Part shown: piece by piece, positions 33,118 to 41,403 of the stretch
Numbering within the stretch: position 1 is the stretch's first letter
Layout of the letters: the number at the start of each line of letters is the position of its first letter
Source of the DNA: Nocardia inohanensis NBRC 100128
GTDB taxonomy: Bacteria > Actinomycetota > Actinomycetes > Mycobacteriales > Mycobacteriaceae
Length of the DNA stretch: 64,000 bases
Assembly (NCBI RefSeq): GCF_001612945.1
Contig: NZ_BDBK01000008.1
Coordinates: 744,001 to 808,000 of the forward strand
Direction: 5' to 3'
Notes under the pieces: generated by a model
What the model was told of the DNA's origin: nothing
The model's input: only the letters and a program-made list of their open reading frames with translations
Database searches by the model: none
Position numbers and translations under genes: made by a program

Positions 33118-33944
33118 CGATCTCCGCGGAGCACCCGGTCTCCACCGACGCGCATCGCCTCGCCGCCGAGAACGTCACCCTCGGCTACGGCGACCGCATC
33201 ATCGTCGACGGCCTGTCGGTCGATATCGAACCCGGCCTGATCACCACCGTCATCGGCCCCAACGGCTGCGGCAAATCCACCCTGCTGCGCTCGCTGGGCC
33301 GGCTGCTGCGCCCGCGCGAGGGCCGAGTCGTGCTGGACGGCAAGGCGATCAGCACCCTGAAGACCCGCGATATCGCCCGTATCGTCGGCATGCTCCCGCA
33401 AACCCCCGTCGCCCCCGAAGGTCTCACCGTCGCCGATCTGGTGGCCCGCGGCCGCCACCCGCACCAATCCTGGCTCCGCCAATGGTCTTCCGACGACGAG
33501 TCGGAAGTCGCTGTGGCCCTGGAGCAGACCGGCATCGCCGACCTGGCCGATCGCACCCTCGACGAACTCTCCGGCGGCCAGCGCCAGCGCGCCTGGATCT
33601 CCATGGCCTTGGCCCAGGGCACCGACATCCTGCTGCTGGACGAGCCGACCACCTACCTGGACCTCGCCCACTCCCTGGAAGTCCTGGACCTGGTCGACCG
33701 CCTGCACGACGACTTCGGCCGCACCGTCGTCATGGTGCTGCACGACCTCAACCTCGCCATCCGCTACAGCGACCGCCTGATCGTCATGAACTCCGGCCGC
33801 ATCGTCGCCCAGGGCGCCCCCGCCGACATCATCGACGCCGACCTGCTCCTGGAAGTCTTCGGCCTCAAAGCCGAAGTCCAGGACTGCCCCGTCTCCGGCC
33901 GCCCCATGATCGTCCCGATCGGCACCCGCCACGTCCTGCCGTGA
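33114..33944 (+). CDS. Ferric-siderophore ABC transporter ATP-binding protein
   Basis: A 276-aa FepC-type ATPase. Walker A is GPNGCGKST near residue 49, the Q-loop region MLPQTPVAPEG, the signature LSGGQRQRAW near residue 148, Walker B ILLLDEPTTYLDLAHS near residue 170, and the switch His in MVLHDLNLAIRY. Third gene of the iron-boxed operon, ATG 33114 overlapping the preceding stop. No substrate-binding lipoprotein gene follows, so the binding protein must be encoded elsewhere. Confidence 0.94.
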   Translation: MTISAEHPVSTDAHRLAAENVTLGYGDRIIVDGLSVDIEPGLITTVIGPNGCGKSTLLRSLGRLLRPREGRVVLDGKAISTLKTRDIARIVGMLPQTPVAPEGLTVADLVARGRHPHQSWLRQWSSDDESEVAVALEQTGIADLADRTLDELSGGQRQRAWISMALAQGTDILLLDEPTTYLDLAHSLEVLDLVDRLHDDFGRTVVMVLHDLNLAIRYSDRLIVMNSGRIVAQGAPADIIDADLLLEVFGLKAEVQDCPVSGRPMIVPIGTRHVLP

Positions 33945-34018
33945 CAACCAGGAGTAGCAAGGCAGTTCGGCGTCCCCGCCGAAACGAACACGACGCGGTT
34001 CCGGCGTCCTCGACCACC

Positions 34019-34095
34019 GAATCCCGAGCGGTTCGAGGGCACCGACCGCCCAGAATCCGAGCGGCTCGAGGGCACCGACCGCCCGGAATCCGAGG
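34019..34095. repeat. Short tandem direct repeat, about 2.3 copies of a 34-bp unit
   Basis: The unit begins GAATCCGAGCGG and continues TCGAGGGCACCGACCGCCC. Copies start near 34019, 34053 and (partial) 34087, with one or two mismatches. It lies in the 269-nt gap between the ABC ATPase and the BlaI gene, in which I see no gene. Confidence 0.7.
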
Positions 34096-34213
34096 GGGTT
34101 CGGGGGCTGAGCCCCTGAGAGTTACGAGAGTTGTTACCAATCCCACACAGCTACTCCCGAGTTACGACGACCTGTAGTACGCATTTCTGTCGGAGTCTCC
34201 GTAAGCTGGTGGG

Positions 34214-34621
34214 ATGGCAGGTCTTGGTGAACTCGAGAAAGCGGTCATGGACCAGTTGTGGTCGGCCGACGAACCTCAAACCGTCCGGCAGGTCCATGAA
34301 GCCCTCGCTGAGCGTCGCGAACTCGCGTACACCACGGTGATGACCGTCCTTCAGCGCTTGGCGAAGAAGAACCTGGTGGTCCAGCAGCGCGACGACCGCG
34401 CACACCGCTACGCACCCGTGCACACCCGCGACGAACTCGTCGCCTCCCTCATGGTGGATGCGCTCCAGCAAGCCGACGAAGTCGGCAGCCGCCGGGCCGC
34501 GCTCGTGCACTTCGTCGAACAGGTCGGAGCCGATGAGGCTGCCGCATTGCGGGACGCACTCGCTAAGCTCGAAGCCACCGAGGCGGCTCGCAAGAAGTCC
34601 GGAGACTCCAAGCAGCCCTGA
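34214..34621 (+). CDS. BlaI/MecI-family transcriptional repressor
   Basis: A 135-aa winged-helix repressor: LGELEKAVMDQLWSADEPQ at the start, the recognition helix region ELAYTTVMTVLQRLAKKNLV near residue 38, and DDRAHRYAPVHTRDEL in the wing. It matches the mycobacterial BlaI type. The M56 peptidase gene follows after 37 nt, the usual BlaI-BlaR1-like pairing that de-represses genes when the peptidase senses beta-lactam or envelope stress. No beta-lactamase gene is in the window. The upstream GTAGTAC near 34169 could be part of an operator, unproven. Confidence 0.93.
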   Translation: MAGLGELEKAVMDQLWSADEPQTVRQVHEALAERRELAYTTVMTVLQRLAKKNLVVQQRDDRAHRYAPVHTRDELVASLMVDALQQADEVGSRRAALVHFVEQVGADEAAALRDALAKLEATEAARKKSGDSKQP

Positions 34622-34658
34622 GCCTCGCCCTGGCCGACACAACGCAGTGAGCTGAGGT

Positions 34659-35600
34659 ATGGACGTAACAGCGCTGGTATTCGCCGGTCTCGCCTTGCTT
34701 TTGGCGGGACCGGTCCCAGCGCTGCTCAGCCGGGCCAAGTGGCCGTATCGCAGTCCGCGCGCGGCGCTGGTGCTCTGGCAGGCGGTCGCGCTGGCCGCGG
34801 TGCTGTCGGCGTTCGGTTCCGGGCTCGCCATCGCGAGCCGGCTGCTCGTACCCGGCGAGGACGGCCGGCCCACCACCTCGCCCACCAGTGAGATCGATGC
34901 CCTCGGCCTGCCGCTGTGGCTCGCCTACGTCACCGTCTTCGCCCTTACCCTGCTCGTCGGCGGTCGCCTGATCTGGTCCGTCGTGCGCGTGGGCATCCAC
35001 ACTCGCCGCCGCCGCGCCCGCCATCGCATGCTCGTGGACCTGCTCGATCAATCCGGCGTGCATCGCCAAGCCGCCGATATCCGCGTGCTCGCCGCCACCG
35101 AACCCATCGCCTACTGCCTGCCCGGCATCCGCCAGCGCGTGGTCCTGAGCCAGGGCACCGTCACCAGCCTCTCCGATCAGGAGCTCACCGCCATCGTCAG
35201 CCACGAACGCTCGCACCTGCGCGCCCGGCACGATCTCGTGCTGGAGGCGTTCACGGCCGCGCACGAGGCGTTCCCGCGGGTGGTGCGTTCCAAGTCCGCG
35301 CTCGACTCGGTGAAACTGCTCATCGAACTCCTCGCCGACGATTCGGCGGTCAAGGTCACCGGGCCGACGCCGCTCGCCCGCGCGCTCGTGGCCTGCTCCA
35401 ATTCCCCTGCCCCGCAAGGGGCCATGGCCGTCGGCGGGCCCACCACGCTGATTCGCATCCAGCGGCTCGCCGGGCCGATCGGCGATCTGCGCATCGCCGT
35501 GGCCGCGTATCTCGCCGCCGCCACCATCCTCGTCGTTCCCACCATGGCCGTCGCGATACCGTGGCTGGTCGAGTTGAGCCGGCTGCTCAGCCGTGCCTGA
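34659..35600 (+). CDS. M56-family (BlaR1-like) membrane metallopeptidase
   Basis: A 313-aa membrane peptidase with hydrophobic segments near residues 4-22, 38-60, 88-108 and 285-308. The zinc motif HERSHLRARHD is near residue 184, and AYCLPGIRQRVVLSQGTV precedes it as in M56 proteins. It lacks the extracellular penicillin-binding sensor of true BlaR1, as do mycobacterial homologues such as Rv1845c, partner of BlaI Rv1846c. It probably cleaves BlaI. Its end overlaps the DEAD-box gene by eight bases. Confidence 0.9.
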   Translation: MDVTALVFAGLALLLAGPVPALLSRAKWPYRSPRAALVLWQAVALAAVLSAFGSGLAIASRLLVPGEDGRPTTSPTSEIDALGLPLWLAYVTVFALTLLVGGRLIWSVVRVGIHTRRRRARHRMLVDLLDQSGVHRQAADIRVLAATEPIAYCLPGIRQRVVLSQGTVTSLSDQELTAIVSHERSHLRARHDLVLEAFTAAHEAFPRVVRSKSALDSVKLLIELLADDSAVKVTGPTPLARALVACSNSPAPQGAMAVGGPTTLIRIQRLAGPIGDLRIAVAAYLAAATILVVPTMAVAIPWLVELSRLLSRA

Positions 35601-37305
35601 ACCTCGCGGCACCGCCCGCGAATCCGCCCCGGGCGGACCGCAATCCACCATGCCCACCCCCAGTGAGGAATCCACCCTGTCGTCTTCCGCCGCGCCCGCC
35701 TCCGACCGTCCCGCCGCACCCGCGGGCACCGGTTCGACCACTCCCGCGCGAAAAGGCGATACCCGCTTCGCCGATCTCGGGCTGCCGCCGGTGCTCGTGC
35801 ACGCCCTGCGGCGCGACGGCATCGACCGGCCGTTCCCGATTCAGGCCGCCGCGATTCCGGACGCCTTGGCCGGTCGCGACGTATTGGGCCGGGCCGCAAC
35901 GGGTTCGGGCAAGACCCTGGCCTTCGGATTGCCCATGCTGGTGCGGCTCTTCGGCGCGCCGAGCACACCGCGACGCCCGCGCGGGCTGATTCTCGCGCCC
36001 ACCCGCGAACTCGCCATCCAGATCGAAACCGCGCTCGACGAACCCGCGCTGTCGCTGGGGCTGCGACTCGCGACCGCGGTCGGCGGCCTGCCCATCAAGA
36101 AGCAGGAAGAACGGCTGGCGCGCGGCGTGGATGTCGTCATCGCCACGCCCGGCCGCCTCACCGATCTGCTCGGCCGCAAAGCGGTGCAGCTGTCGGCGAT
36201 TCAGGTCGTCACCGTCGACGAAGCCGACCACATGGCCGCGCTCGGGTTCATGCCGCAGCTCACGGCATTGCTCAACAAGGTGCCCGCCGAATCGCAGAAG
36301 CTGCTCTTCTCGGCGACGCTGGACGAGACGATCGACGGTTTGGTGCAGCGGTACCTGCGTGATCCCGTCGAGCACGCGGTGAGCGCACCGGCCACCGCAC
36401 AACCGGCCCCGACAGACGTCACTGCGGGCTCCACCGGCTCCGAGACCGACACGGGCACGGGTCACGATGCACGTTCAGTCACAGGCGAAGCCGCGAATCC
36501 GGCTTCGAATGCGCCGACACCGACAGCCGCCCAGGGCACCGCGAATCGGGCCGGCGGGGCGGCTACGCAGACAGCCACGCACGACTCCGCGAATCCGGCT
36601 CCCGATCCTCAGGTTTCGGGCTCGACTCCGTCCGCCGTACCCGACATCACCCACTACGCCCTGCACATTCGCCGCACCGACAAGCGCGCCGTCGTCACCG
36701 AAATCGCCGCTCGCCAAGGCCGGACGCTGTTGTTCGTCCGCACCCAGCACGGCGCGGACAAACTGGCCCGCCGACTACGCGAGGCCGGTATCGGCGCGGT
36801 CGCCCTGCACGGCGGCAAACTCCAGAATCAGCGCTCGCGCACCCTGGCGGCCTTCGCCGACGGCACCGCCCCCGTCCTGGTCGCCACCGACGTGGCCGCG
36901 CGCGGCCTACACATCGACGACGTCTCCCTGGTCGTACACGTCGATCCGCCCGAGGACCCCAAGGACTACCTCCACCGCACCGGCCGCACCGCGCGTGCCG
37001 GAGCATCCGGAACGGTGGTCACCATCGTCACGCCGGACGACCGCGATGCGGCGGAGCAACTGGCGCGGCGGGCGGGCGTCACGGTCACCGTCGTCGAAGT
37101 GCGTTCCGGCGACCGCCAACTGGCCGAACTGACCGGAGCCCGCCGCCCGTCGGGCCGCGCGGTCGCCGATCCCGCCGCCGGACCCGCCGCCCAGGCGAAG
37201 GAGATCTCGAAAGATCCACGCTGGGCCCCCAAGCGCGCGAAGGGCGAAAGCCGCCCGCACAACAAGAAGCGCAAGCCCGGCGCGGCCAAGCGCTCGTCCC
37301 GCTGA
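35593..37305 (+). CDS. DEAD-box RNA helicase with long inter-domain linker
   Basis: A 570-aa ATP-dependent RNA helicase. A disordered N-terminus of about 55 residues precedes RecA1: Q-motif FPIQAAAIPDALAGRDVLG, Walker A AATGSGKT, APTRELA, DEAD box VDEADHMAALGF, SAT motif FSATLDETI. RecA2 starts near residue 350 (THYALHIRRTDKRAVVTEI) and keeps DVAARGLHIDDV and HRTGRTARAG. Between them an Ala/Thr/Pro-rich low-complexity insert of about 80 residues replaces the usual short linker. The C-terminus is basic (KKRKPGAAKRSSR). GTG 35593 overlaps the M56 stop; ATG 35650 is a possible later start. Confidence 0.92.
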   Translation: MPEPRGTARESAPGGPQSTMPTPSEESTLSSSAAPASDRPAAPAGTGSTTPARKGDTRFADLGLPPVLVHALRRDGIDRPFPIQAAAIPDALAGRDVLGRAATGSGKTLAFGLPMLVRLFGAPSTPRRPRGLILAPTRELAIQIETALDEPALSLGLRLATAVGGLPIKKQEERLARGVDVVIATPGRLTDLLGRKAVQLSAIQVVTVDEADHMAALGFMPQLTALLNKVPAESQKLLFSATLDETIDGLVQRYLRDPVEHAVSAPATAQPAPTDVTAGSTGSETDTGTGHDARSVTGEAANPASNAPTPTAAQGTANRAGGAATQTATHDSANPAPDPQVSGSTPSAVPDITHYALHIRRTDKRAVVTEIAARQGRTLLFVRTQHGADKLARRLREAGIGAVALHGGKLQNQRSRTLAAFADGTAPVLVATDVAARGLHIDDVSLVVHVDPPEDPKDYLHRTGRTARAGASGTVVTIVTPDDRDAAEQLARRAGVTVTVVEVRSGDRQLAELTGARRPSGRAVADPAAGPAAQAKEISKDPRWAPKRAKGESRPHNKKRKPGAAKRSSR

Positions 37306-37416
37306 CCCTCCCGCTACGGTCCGAAACCGGGAACTGACGGCACGCGCGGGGCACTCGGCGACACGCCGACCGATACCCCGCACGGAATCGGGTCCCGCTA
37401 TTGCTGAGCGAATGGC

Positions 37417-37857
37417 TCAGGTGAGGTCGGCGTTGCCGTCGATCAGCTTGAGCTTGTACTCGAAGCGGTTGATGCGCCAACCCTTCTCGGTGCGCTCGAA
37501 GCCGAGGACGTAACTGCCTACGAACCAGCGCGTCTTGCCTTGCGTCGCATCGTTCTTCAGGTGCACCGCGATGGCGTCCGCATGGGCCAGGGCGGTGTCG
37601 CCGGTGATCTCGATCAGGTGGTTTCCGGCCTGGTGGTGCACGGCGTCGAGGGAGCCCAGGCCCTCGGCCCAGTCGTCGACGATGTCGGACCCGGCGCGCG
37701 GGCCGGGCTCGCCGCCGAATCCGCTGTCGAAGTAAACCTGCTCGGCGAGCACGCTTTCCGCCAGATCGCTCCAGCGCGCCTGGTCGCAGTAGACGAAGAG
37801 TTTGGTGATCAGATCGCCGAGTTCGAGCCGCTCGGCCAGTGCCGCGATATCAGTCAC
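37417..37857 (-). CDS. SnoaL/NTF2-like protein
   Basis: A 146-aa SnoaL_4-type cone-barrel protein from GTG 37857 (TDIAALAERLELGDLITKLF). It contains DQARWSDLAESVLAEQVYFD, HHQAGNHLIEITGDTALAHA and a C-terminal GWRINRFEYKLKLIDGN typical of the fold. Such proteins are isomerases, hydrolases or non-catalytic binders; no function can be assigned. The open frame continues upstream for 69 codons without similarity and probably is not translated. Confidence 0.8.
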   Translation of the reverse strand: MTDIAALAERLELGDLITKLFVYCDQARWSDLAESVLAEQVYFDSGFGGEPGPRAGSDIVDDWAEGLGSLDAVHHQAGNHLIEITGDTALAHADAIAVHLKNDATQGKTRWFVGSYVLGFERTEKGWRINRFEYKLKLIDGNADLT

Positions 37858-38065
37858 GCCGGCGAAAGTAGGGCACACCCGACCGGGCGACAACCGGAAT
37901 TTCGGCCCGTGACCGACCGGCATACTCACAGCATCCTGGTCGATGGCTATACTGGACAGCTGCATGTGTGACATCAGGTGTCGATGGACTCGTTCCACCC
38001 GCCTGCCTCCGTAGCATGGCCACCACGAAAACCTCCACGTCAATCCCATGAGGCGGCTAACCAAC

Positions 38066-39502
38066 GTGCAGTTTCTCCCCGGGCAGCATCCCCCGTACGA
38101 CCTGACCTACGACGATGTCTTCCTCGTCCCCAACCGGACCGATGTGGCGTCGCGGTTCGATGTCGATCTGTCCAGCTCGGACGGCACCGGCACCACCATT
38201 CCCCTCGTGGTCGCGAACATGACCGCCGTCGCGGGCCGCCGGATGGCCGAGACCGTGGCGCGTCGCGGTGGTCTCGTGGTGCTGCCGCAGGATCTTCCGC
38301 TCAAGGCGGCGGCGGACACCATCGCCTTCGTCAAGAGCCGTTCGCTCACCGCCGACACCCCGGTCACCCTCGATCCCGACCAGTCGGTGTCGGATGCGCT
38401 GGCGCTCATCCACAAGCGCGCGCACGGCGCGGTCATCGTGGTCGATGCCGGTAAGCCGGTCGGCGTGGTCACCGAATCGTCCTGCGCGGACGTGGATCGG
38501 TTCGCCCGGCTGAGCACGGTCGCCGACAGCAATTTCGTCACCGCCGCGGCCGATGCCTCGCCGCGCGACATCTTCGATCTGCTCGAGGCCAAGCACCAGA
38601 ACATCGCGGTGCTGGTCAACGCCGACGGCACCCTCGCCGGCGTGATGACCCGCACCGGCGCCATCCGCGCCGGCATCTACCAGCCGGCCGTCGACGCGCA
38701 CGGCAAGCTGCGCATCGCGACCGCGGTCGGCATCAACGGCGATGTCCCGGCCAAGGCCAAGGCGCTCGTCGATGCCGGCGCCGACGTGCTGGTCATGGAC
38801 ACCGCGCACGGCCATCAGCAGAAGATGCTGGAGGCGCTCGCCTCGGTGGCCGCCCTGGATCTGGGTGTGCCGCTGGTCGCGGGCAATGTGGTCTCGGCCG
38901 CGGGCACCCGCGATCTGATCGAGGCCGGCGCGGACATCATCAAGGTCGGTGTGGGCCCCGGCGCCATGTGCACCACCCGCATGATGACCGGCGTGGGCCG
39001 CCCGCAGTTCTCCGCGGTCGCCGAATGTTCCGCCGCCGCAGCCGAATTCGGCAAGCACGTGTGGGCCGACGGCGGCGTGCGGCACCCGCGCGACGTGGCC
39101 CTGGCGCTGGCCGCCGGCGCCGCGAACGTCATGATCGGCTCCTGGTTCGCGGGTACTTACGAGTCCCCCGGCGACCTGCGCGCCGACCGCGACGGCAACC
39201 GCTACAAGGAGTCCTTCGGCATGGCGTCCAAGCGCGCCGTCGCCGCCCGCACCGCCCAGGACTCCACCTTCGATCGCGCCCGCAAGGCGCTCTTCGAAGA
39301 GGGCATCTCCTCCTCGCGCATGCGCCTGGATCCCGAGCGCCCGGGCGTCGAGGACCTGATCGACCACATCACCTCCGGTGTGCGCAGCTCCTGCACCTAC
39401 GCGGGCGCCCGCACCATCGCCGAGTTCCACGAGCGCGCCGTGCTCGGTGTGCAGTCGGCCGCCGGGTTCGCCGAAGGCCGCCCGCTGCCCTCGGGGTGGT
39501 GA
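38066..39502 (+). CDS. guaB1: GuaB1-family IMPDH-like protein (GMP reductase type)
   Basis: A 478-aa protein of the IMPDH/GMPR superfamily. The N-terminal barrel strand is PYDLTYDDVFLVPNRTDVAS. A CBS pair occupies about residues 95-210 (DTPVTLDPDQSVSDALALI, DIFDLLEAKHQNIAVLV). The barrel resumes with VDAGADVLVMDTAHGH, the catalytic loop VGVGPGAMCTTRMMTGVGRP (Cys in MCTTR) and GGVRHPRDVALALAAGA. M. tuberculosis guaB1 (Rv1843c) and relatives have been reported to be GMP reductases with a CBS module. GTG 38066 is preferred to ATG 38048: a GAGG lies 13 nt before it and it matches the start of mycobacterial homologues. Confidence 0.9.
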   Translation: MQFLPGQHPPYDLTYDDVFLVPNRTDVASRFDVDLSSSDGTGTTIPLVVANMTAVAGRRMAETVARRGGLVVLPQDLPLKAAADTIAFVKSRSLTADTPVTLDPDQSVSDALALIHKRAHGAVIVVDAGKPVGVVTESSCADVDRFARLSTVADSNFVTAAADASPRDIFDLLEAKHQNIAVLVNADGTLAGVMTRTGAIRAGIYQPAVDAHGKLRIATAVGINGDVPAKAKALVDAGADVLVMDTAHGHQQKMLEALASVAALDLGVPLVAGNVVSAAGTRDLIEAGADIIKVGVGPGAMCTTRMMTGVGRPQFSAVAECSAAAAEFGKHVWADGGVRHPRDVALALAAGAANVMIGSWFAGTYESPGDLRADRDGNRYKESFGMASKRAVAARTAQDSTFDRARKALFEEGISSSRMRLDPERPGVEDLIDHITSGVRSSCTYAGARTIAEFHERAVLGVQSAAGFAEGRPLPSGW

Positions 39503-39519
39503 GCGGCTAGTACCGCGCA

Positions 39520-39562
39520 CGCGAAACCCGGCGGGCCCCGCAGCGGCCCGCCGGGTTTCGCG
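39520..39562. terminator. Strong hairpin terminator after guaB1
   Basis: An 18-bp stem (CGCGAAACCCGGCGGGCC and its complement) with a seven-base loop lies 17 nt after the guaB1 stop. Confidence 0.85.
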
Positions 39563-40014
39563 GTTGTGAGTCCGGCGAGTTTCGGGGGCGAGACGCCAGA
39601 GCGTTCCGTCCACGATGCGCAGGCACGGCCGGCCGTGCCGGGCCGAACGGCCAGACCTGATATGGCAATGCAGCAGTGCGTCTGCGACCGCTTCCGCGGC
39701 GCCGCTCCCCCACGGCACCCGATTCGATCGCGGTCGGTCCGTGGTGCGCGCCGCCGACCGGGCACGTGATGCGGAGCGCGAAATCAGCCGGACCCGTCGT
39801 GCGCGTGTGCACGGGCCTTGCCGGTACCATGGGCGCATGCCGGAGCGCGACACCGCGTGTCGCCGCACCGGCCGGAGCACATATCGCGTCGTTGTCACCC
39901 CTGCGAAAGGAACCAGTTGTCACCCGCGTCCAAGGGCGCTTCCCAGGAGGGCTCCTCTACCGAGCCGGGTGACAAACCCGGCTTCCCCGTCTCCTCTGCC
40001 ACCGCGACAGCCGG
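39563..40014. other. 452-nt intergenic region before the CNNM pair
   Basis: No gene with coding character was found. A TTG-initiated 35-codon frame (39917-40024), preceded by GAAAGGAA, ends overlapping the CNNM start, but its Ser/Gly/Pro-rich translation has no other support. A GGGTG/CACCC-rich stretch at 39890-39980 could fold as a structured leader; no known riboswitch was recognised. Confidence 0.4.
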
Positions 40015-41403
40015 GTGGTGCTGACCGTGTCGGTCCTGATCACCATTGCTTCGCTGTTCGGATTCATCGCATTGACCGCCGGCACCGCGTTGTTCGTGGC
40101 AGCGGAATTCTCGCTCACCGCCTTGGAACGCTCCACCGTGGAGGCGCACGCCCGTGAGGGCGATCGCCGCGCCCGGCAGGTGCGGCAGGCGCATCGCACG
40201 CTCTCGTTCCAGCTTTCCGGCGCGCAGCTCGGCATCACCATCACCACGTTGATCACCGGCTATATCGCCGAGCCGGTGCTGGCGCGGCTGCTGGAGCCGA
40301 TCTTCAACGCGTTCGGCGTGAGTTCCGGTACCTCGCACGGGATTTCGCTGGCGCTGGCATTGATTCTGGCGACCTCGCTGTCGATGATCTACGGCGAGCT
40401 GGTGCCCAAGAACATCGCCATCGCCGCGCCGCTGTCGACCGCGCGGCTCACCGCGGGGCCGATGATCATGTTCTCCACGGTCTTCCGCTGGATGATCAAT
40501 TTCTTGAACGGGACCGCCAACTGGGCCGTCCGGCGACTGGGTGTGGAACCGGCCGAGGAGCTGCGCTCGGCGCGCTCCCCGCAGGAACTCGGCTCGCTGG
40601 TGCGGACCTCCGCGCTGCACGGCGCGCTGGATTCGCGTACCGCGCAGGTGGTGGATCGGTCGCTGCAATTCGGTGAGCGCAGCGCGGAGGAGTTGATGAC
40701 CCCGCGCGTGAAAATCGAATCACTGGACCGGGATTGCACCATCGCCGATCTCATCGACGCCGCACGCGATACCGGGTACTCGCGTTTCCCGGTGATCGAC
40801 GGCGACCTGGACAACACGCTCGGCGTCGTGCACATCAAGCAGGCGTTCCTGCATCCGGTGAAGGCGCGGCGCACCGTGAAACTGGAGTCCATCGCCCAGC
40901 CGGTGCCGATCGTGCCCGCCAGCCTGGACGGTGACGAGGTGCTGGAACGGGTGCGCGCCGACGGCATGCAGGTGGCCCTGGTGGTCGACGAGTACGGCGG
41001 CACCGCGGGCATCGTCAGCATGGAGGACCTGATCGAGGAGATCCTCGGCGATGTCCGCGACGAACACGACGAGGAAGAGGCCGATGTCCGCCGCACCCCG
41101 AACGGCTGGAACTGTTCCGGGCTGATGCGCGTCGACGAGGTTTCGCGCACAACGGGTTACGACGCCCCCGAAGGCGAGTACGAGACGCTGGGCGGGCTGG
41201 TGCTGGAGCGGCTGGGCCGGATCCCGGTGACGGGCGACGAAGTGCTGCTGCCGCATCCGGGCAACGGCCACTACGGCGAACCGCATACCCGCGGCGGCTG
41301 GATCGCCAAGGTGGAGCGGATGGACGGCCGACGCATCGACCGGGTGCTCTTGCGCCCGGTGGACGCCGACGCCCTGGCGATCTGGGAGCACAGCCATGGG
41401 TGA
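40015..41403 (+). CDS. CNNM/CorC-type membrane protein 1 (DUF21-CBS-CorC_HlyC)
   Basis: A 462-aa hemolysin-C/CNNM-family protein. The DUF21 transmembrane domain covers about residues 1-190 (AGTALFVAAEFSLTALERST, SGAQLGITITTLITGYIAEP, IYGELVPKNIAI). A CBS pair follows (ELMTPRVKIESLDRDCTIAD, VALVVDEYGGTAGIVSMEDL), then a CorC_HlyC domain. Family members export or sense Mg2+ or other divalent cations. Corresponds to M. tuberculosis Rv1842c, also next to guaB1. The stop overlaps the next gene by eight bases. Confidence 0.9.
   Translation: MVLTVSVLITIASLFGFIALTAGTALFVAAEFSLTALERSTVEAHAREGDRRARQVRQAHRTLSFQLSGAQLGITITTLITGYIAEPVLARLLEPIFNAFGVSSGTSHGISLALALILATSLSMIYGELVPKNIAIAAPLSTARLTAGPMIMFSTVFRWMINFLNGTANWAVRRLGVEPAEELRSARSPQELGSLVRTSALHGALDSRTAQVVDRSLQFGERSAEELMTPRVKIESLDRDCTIADLIDAARDTGYSRFPVIDGDLDNTLGVVHIKQAFLHPVKARRTVKLESIAQPVPIVPASLDGDEVLERVRADGMQVALVVDEYGGTAGIVSMEDLIEEILGDVRDEHDEEEADVRRTPNGWNCSGLMRVDEVSRTTGYDAPEGEYETLGGLVLERLGRIPVTGDEVLLPHPGNGHYGEPHTRGGWIAKVERMDGRRIDRVLLRPVDADALAIWEHSHG

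Noticed and set aside
34019..34095. Tandem repeats as a CRISPR array
   Set aside because: Copies are contiguous with no unique spacers, and no cas genes are present.
39507..39923. A 138-codon minus-strand frame after guaB1
   Set aside because: It crosses the strong terminator hairpin, lacks a ribosome site and has no coding character.
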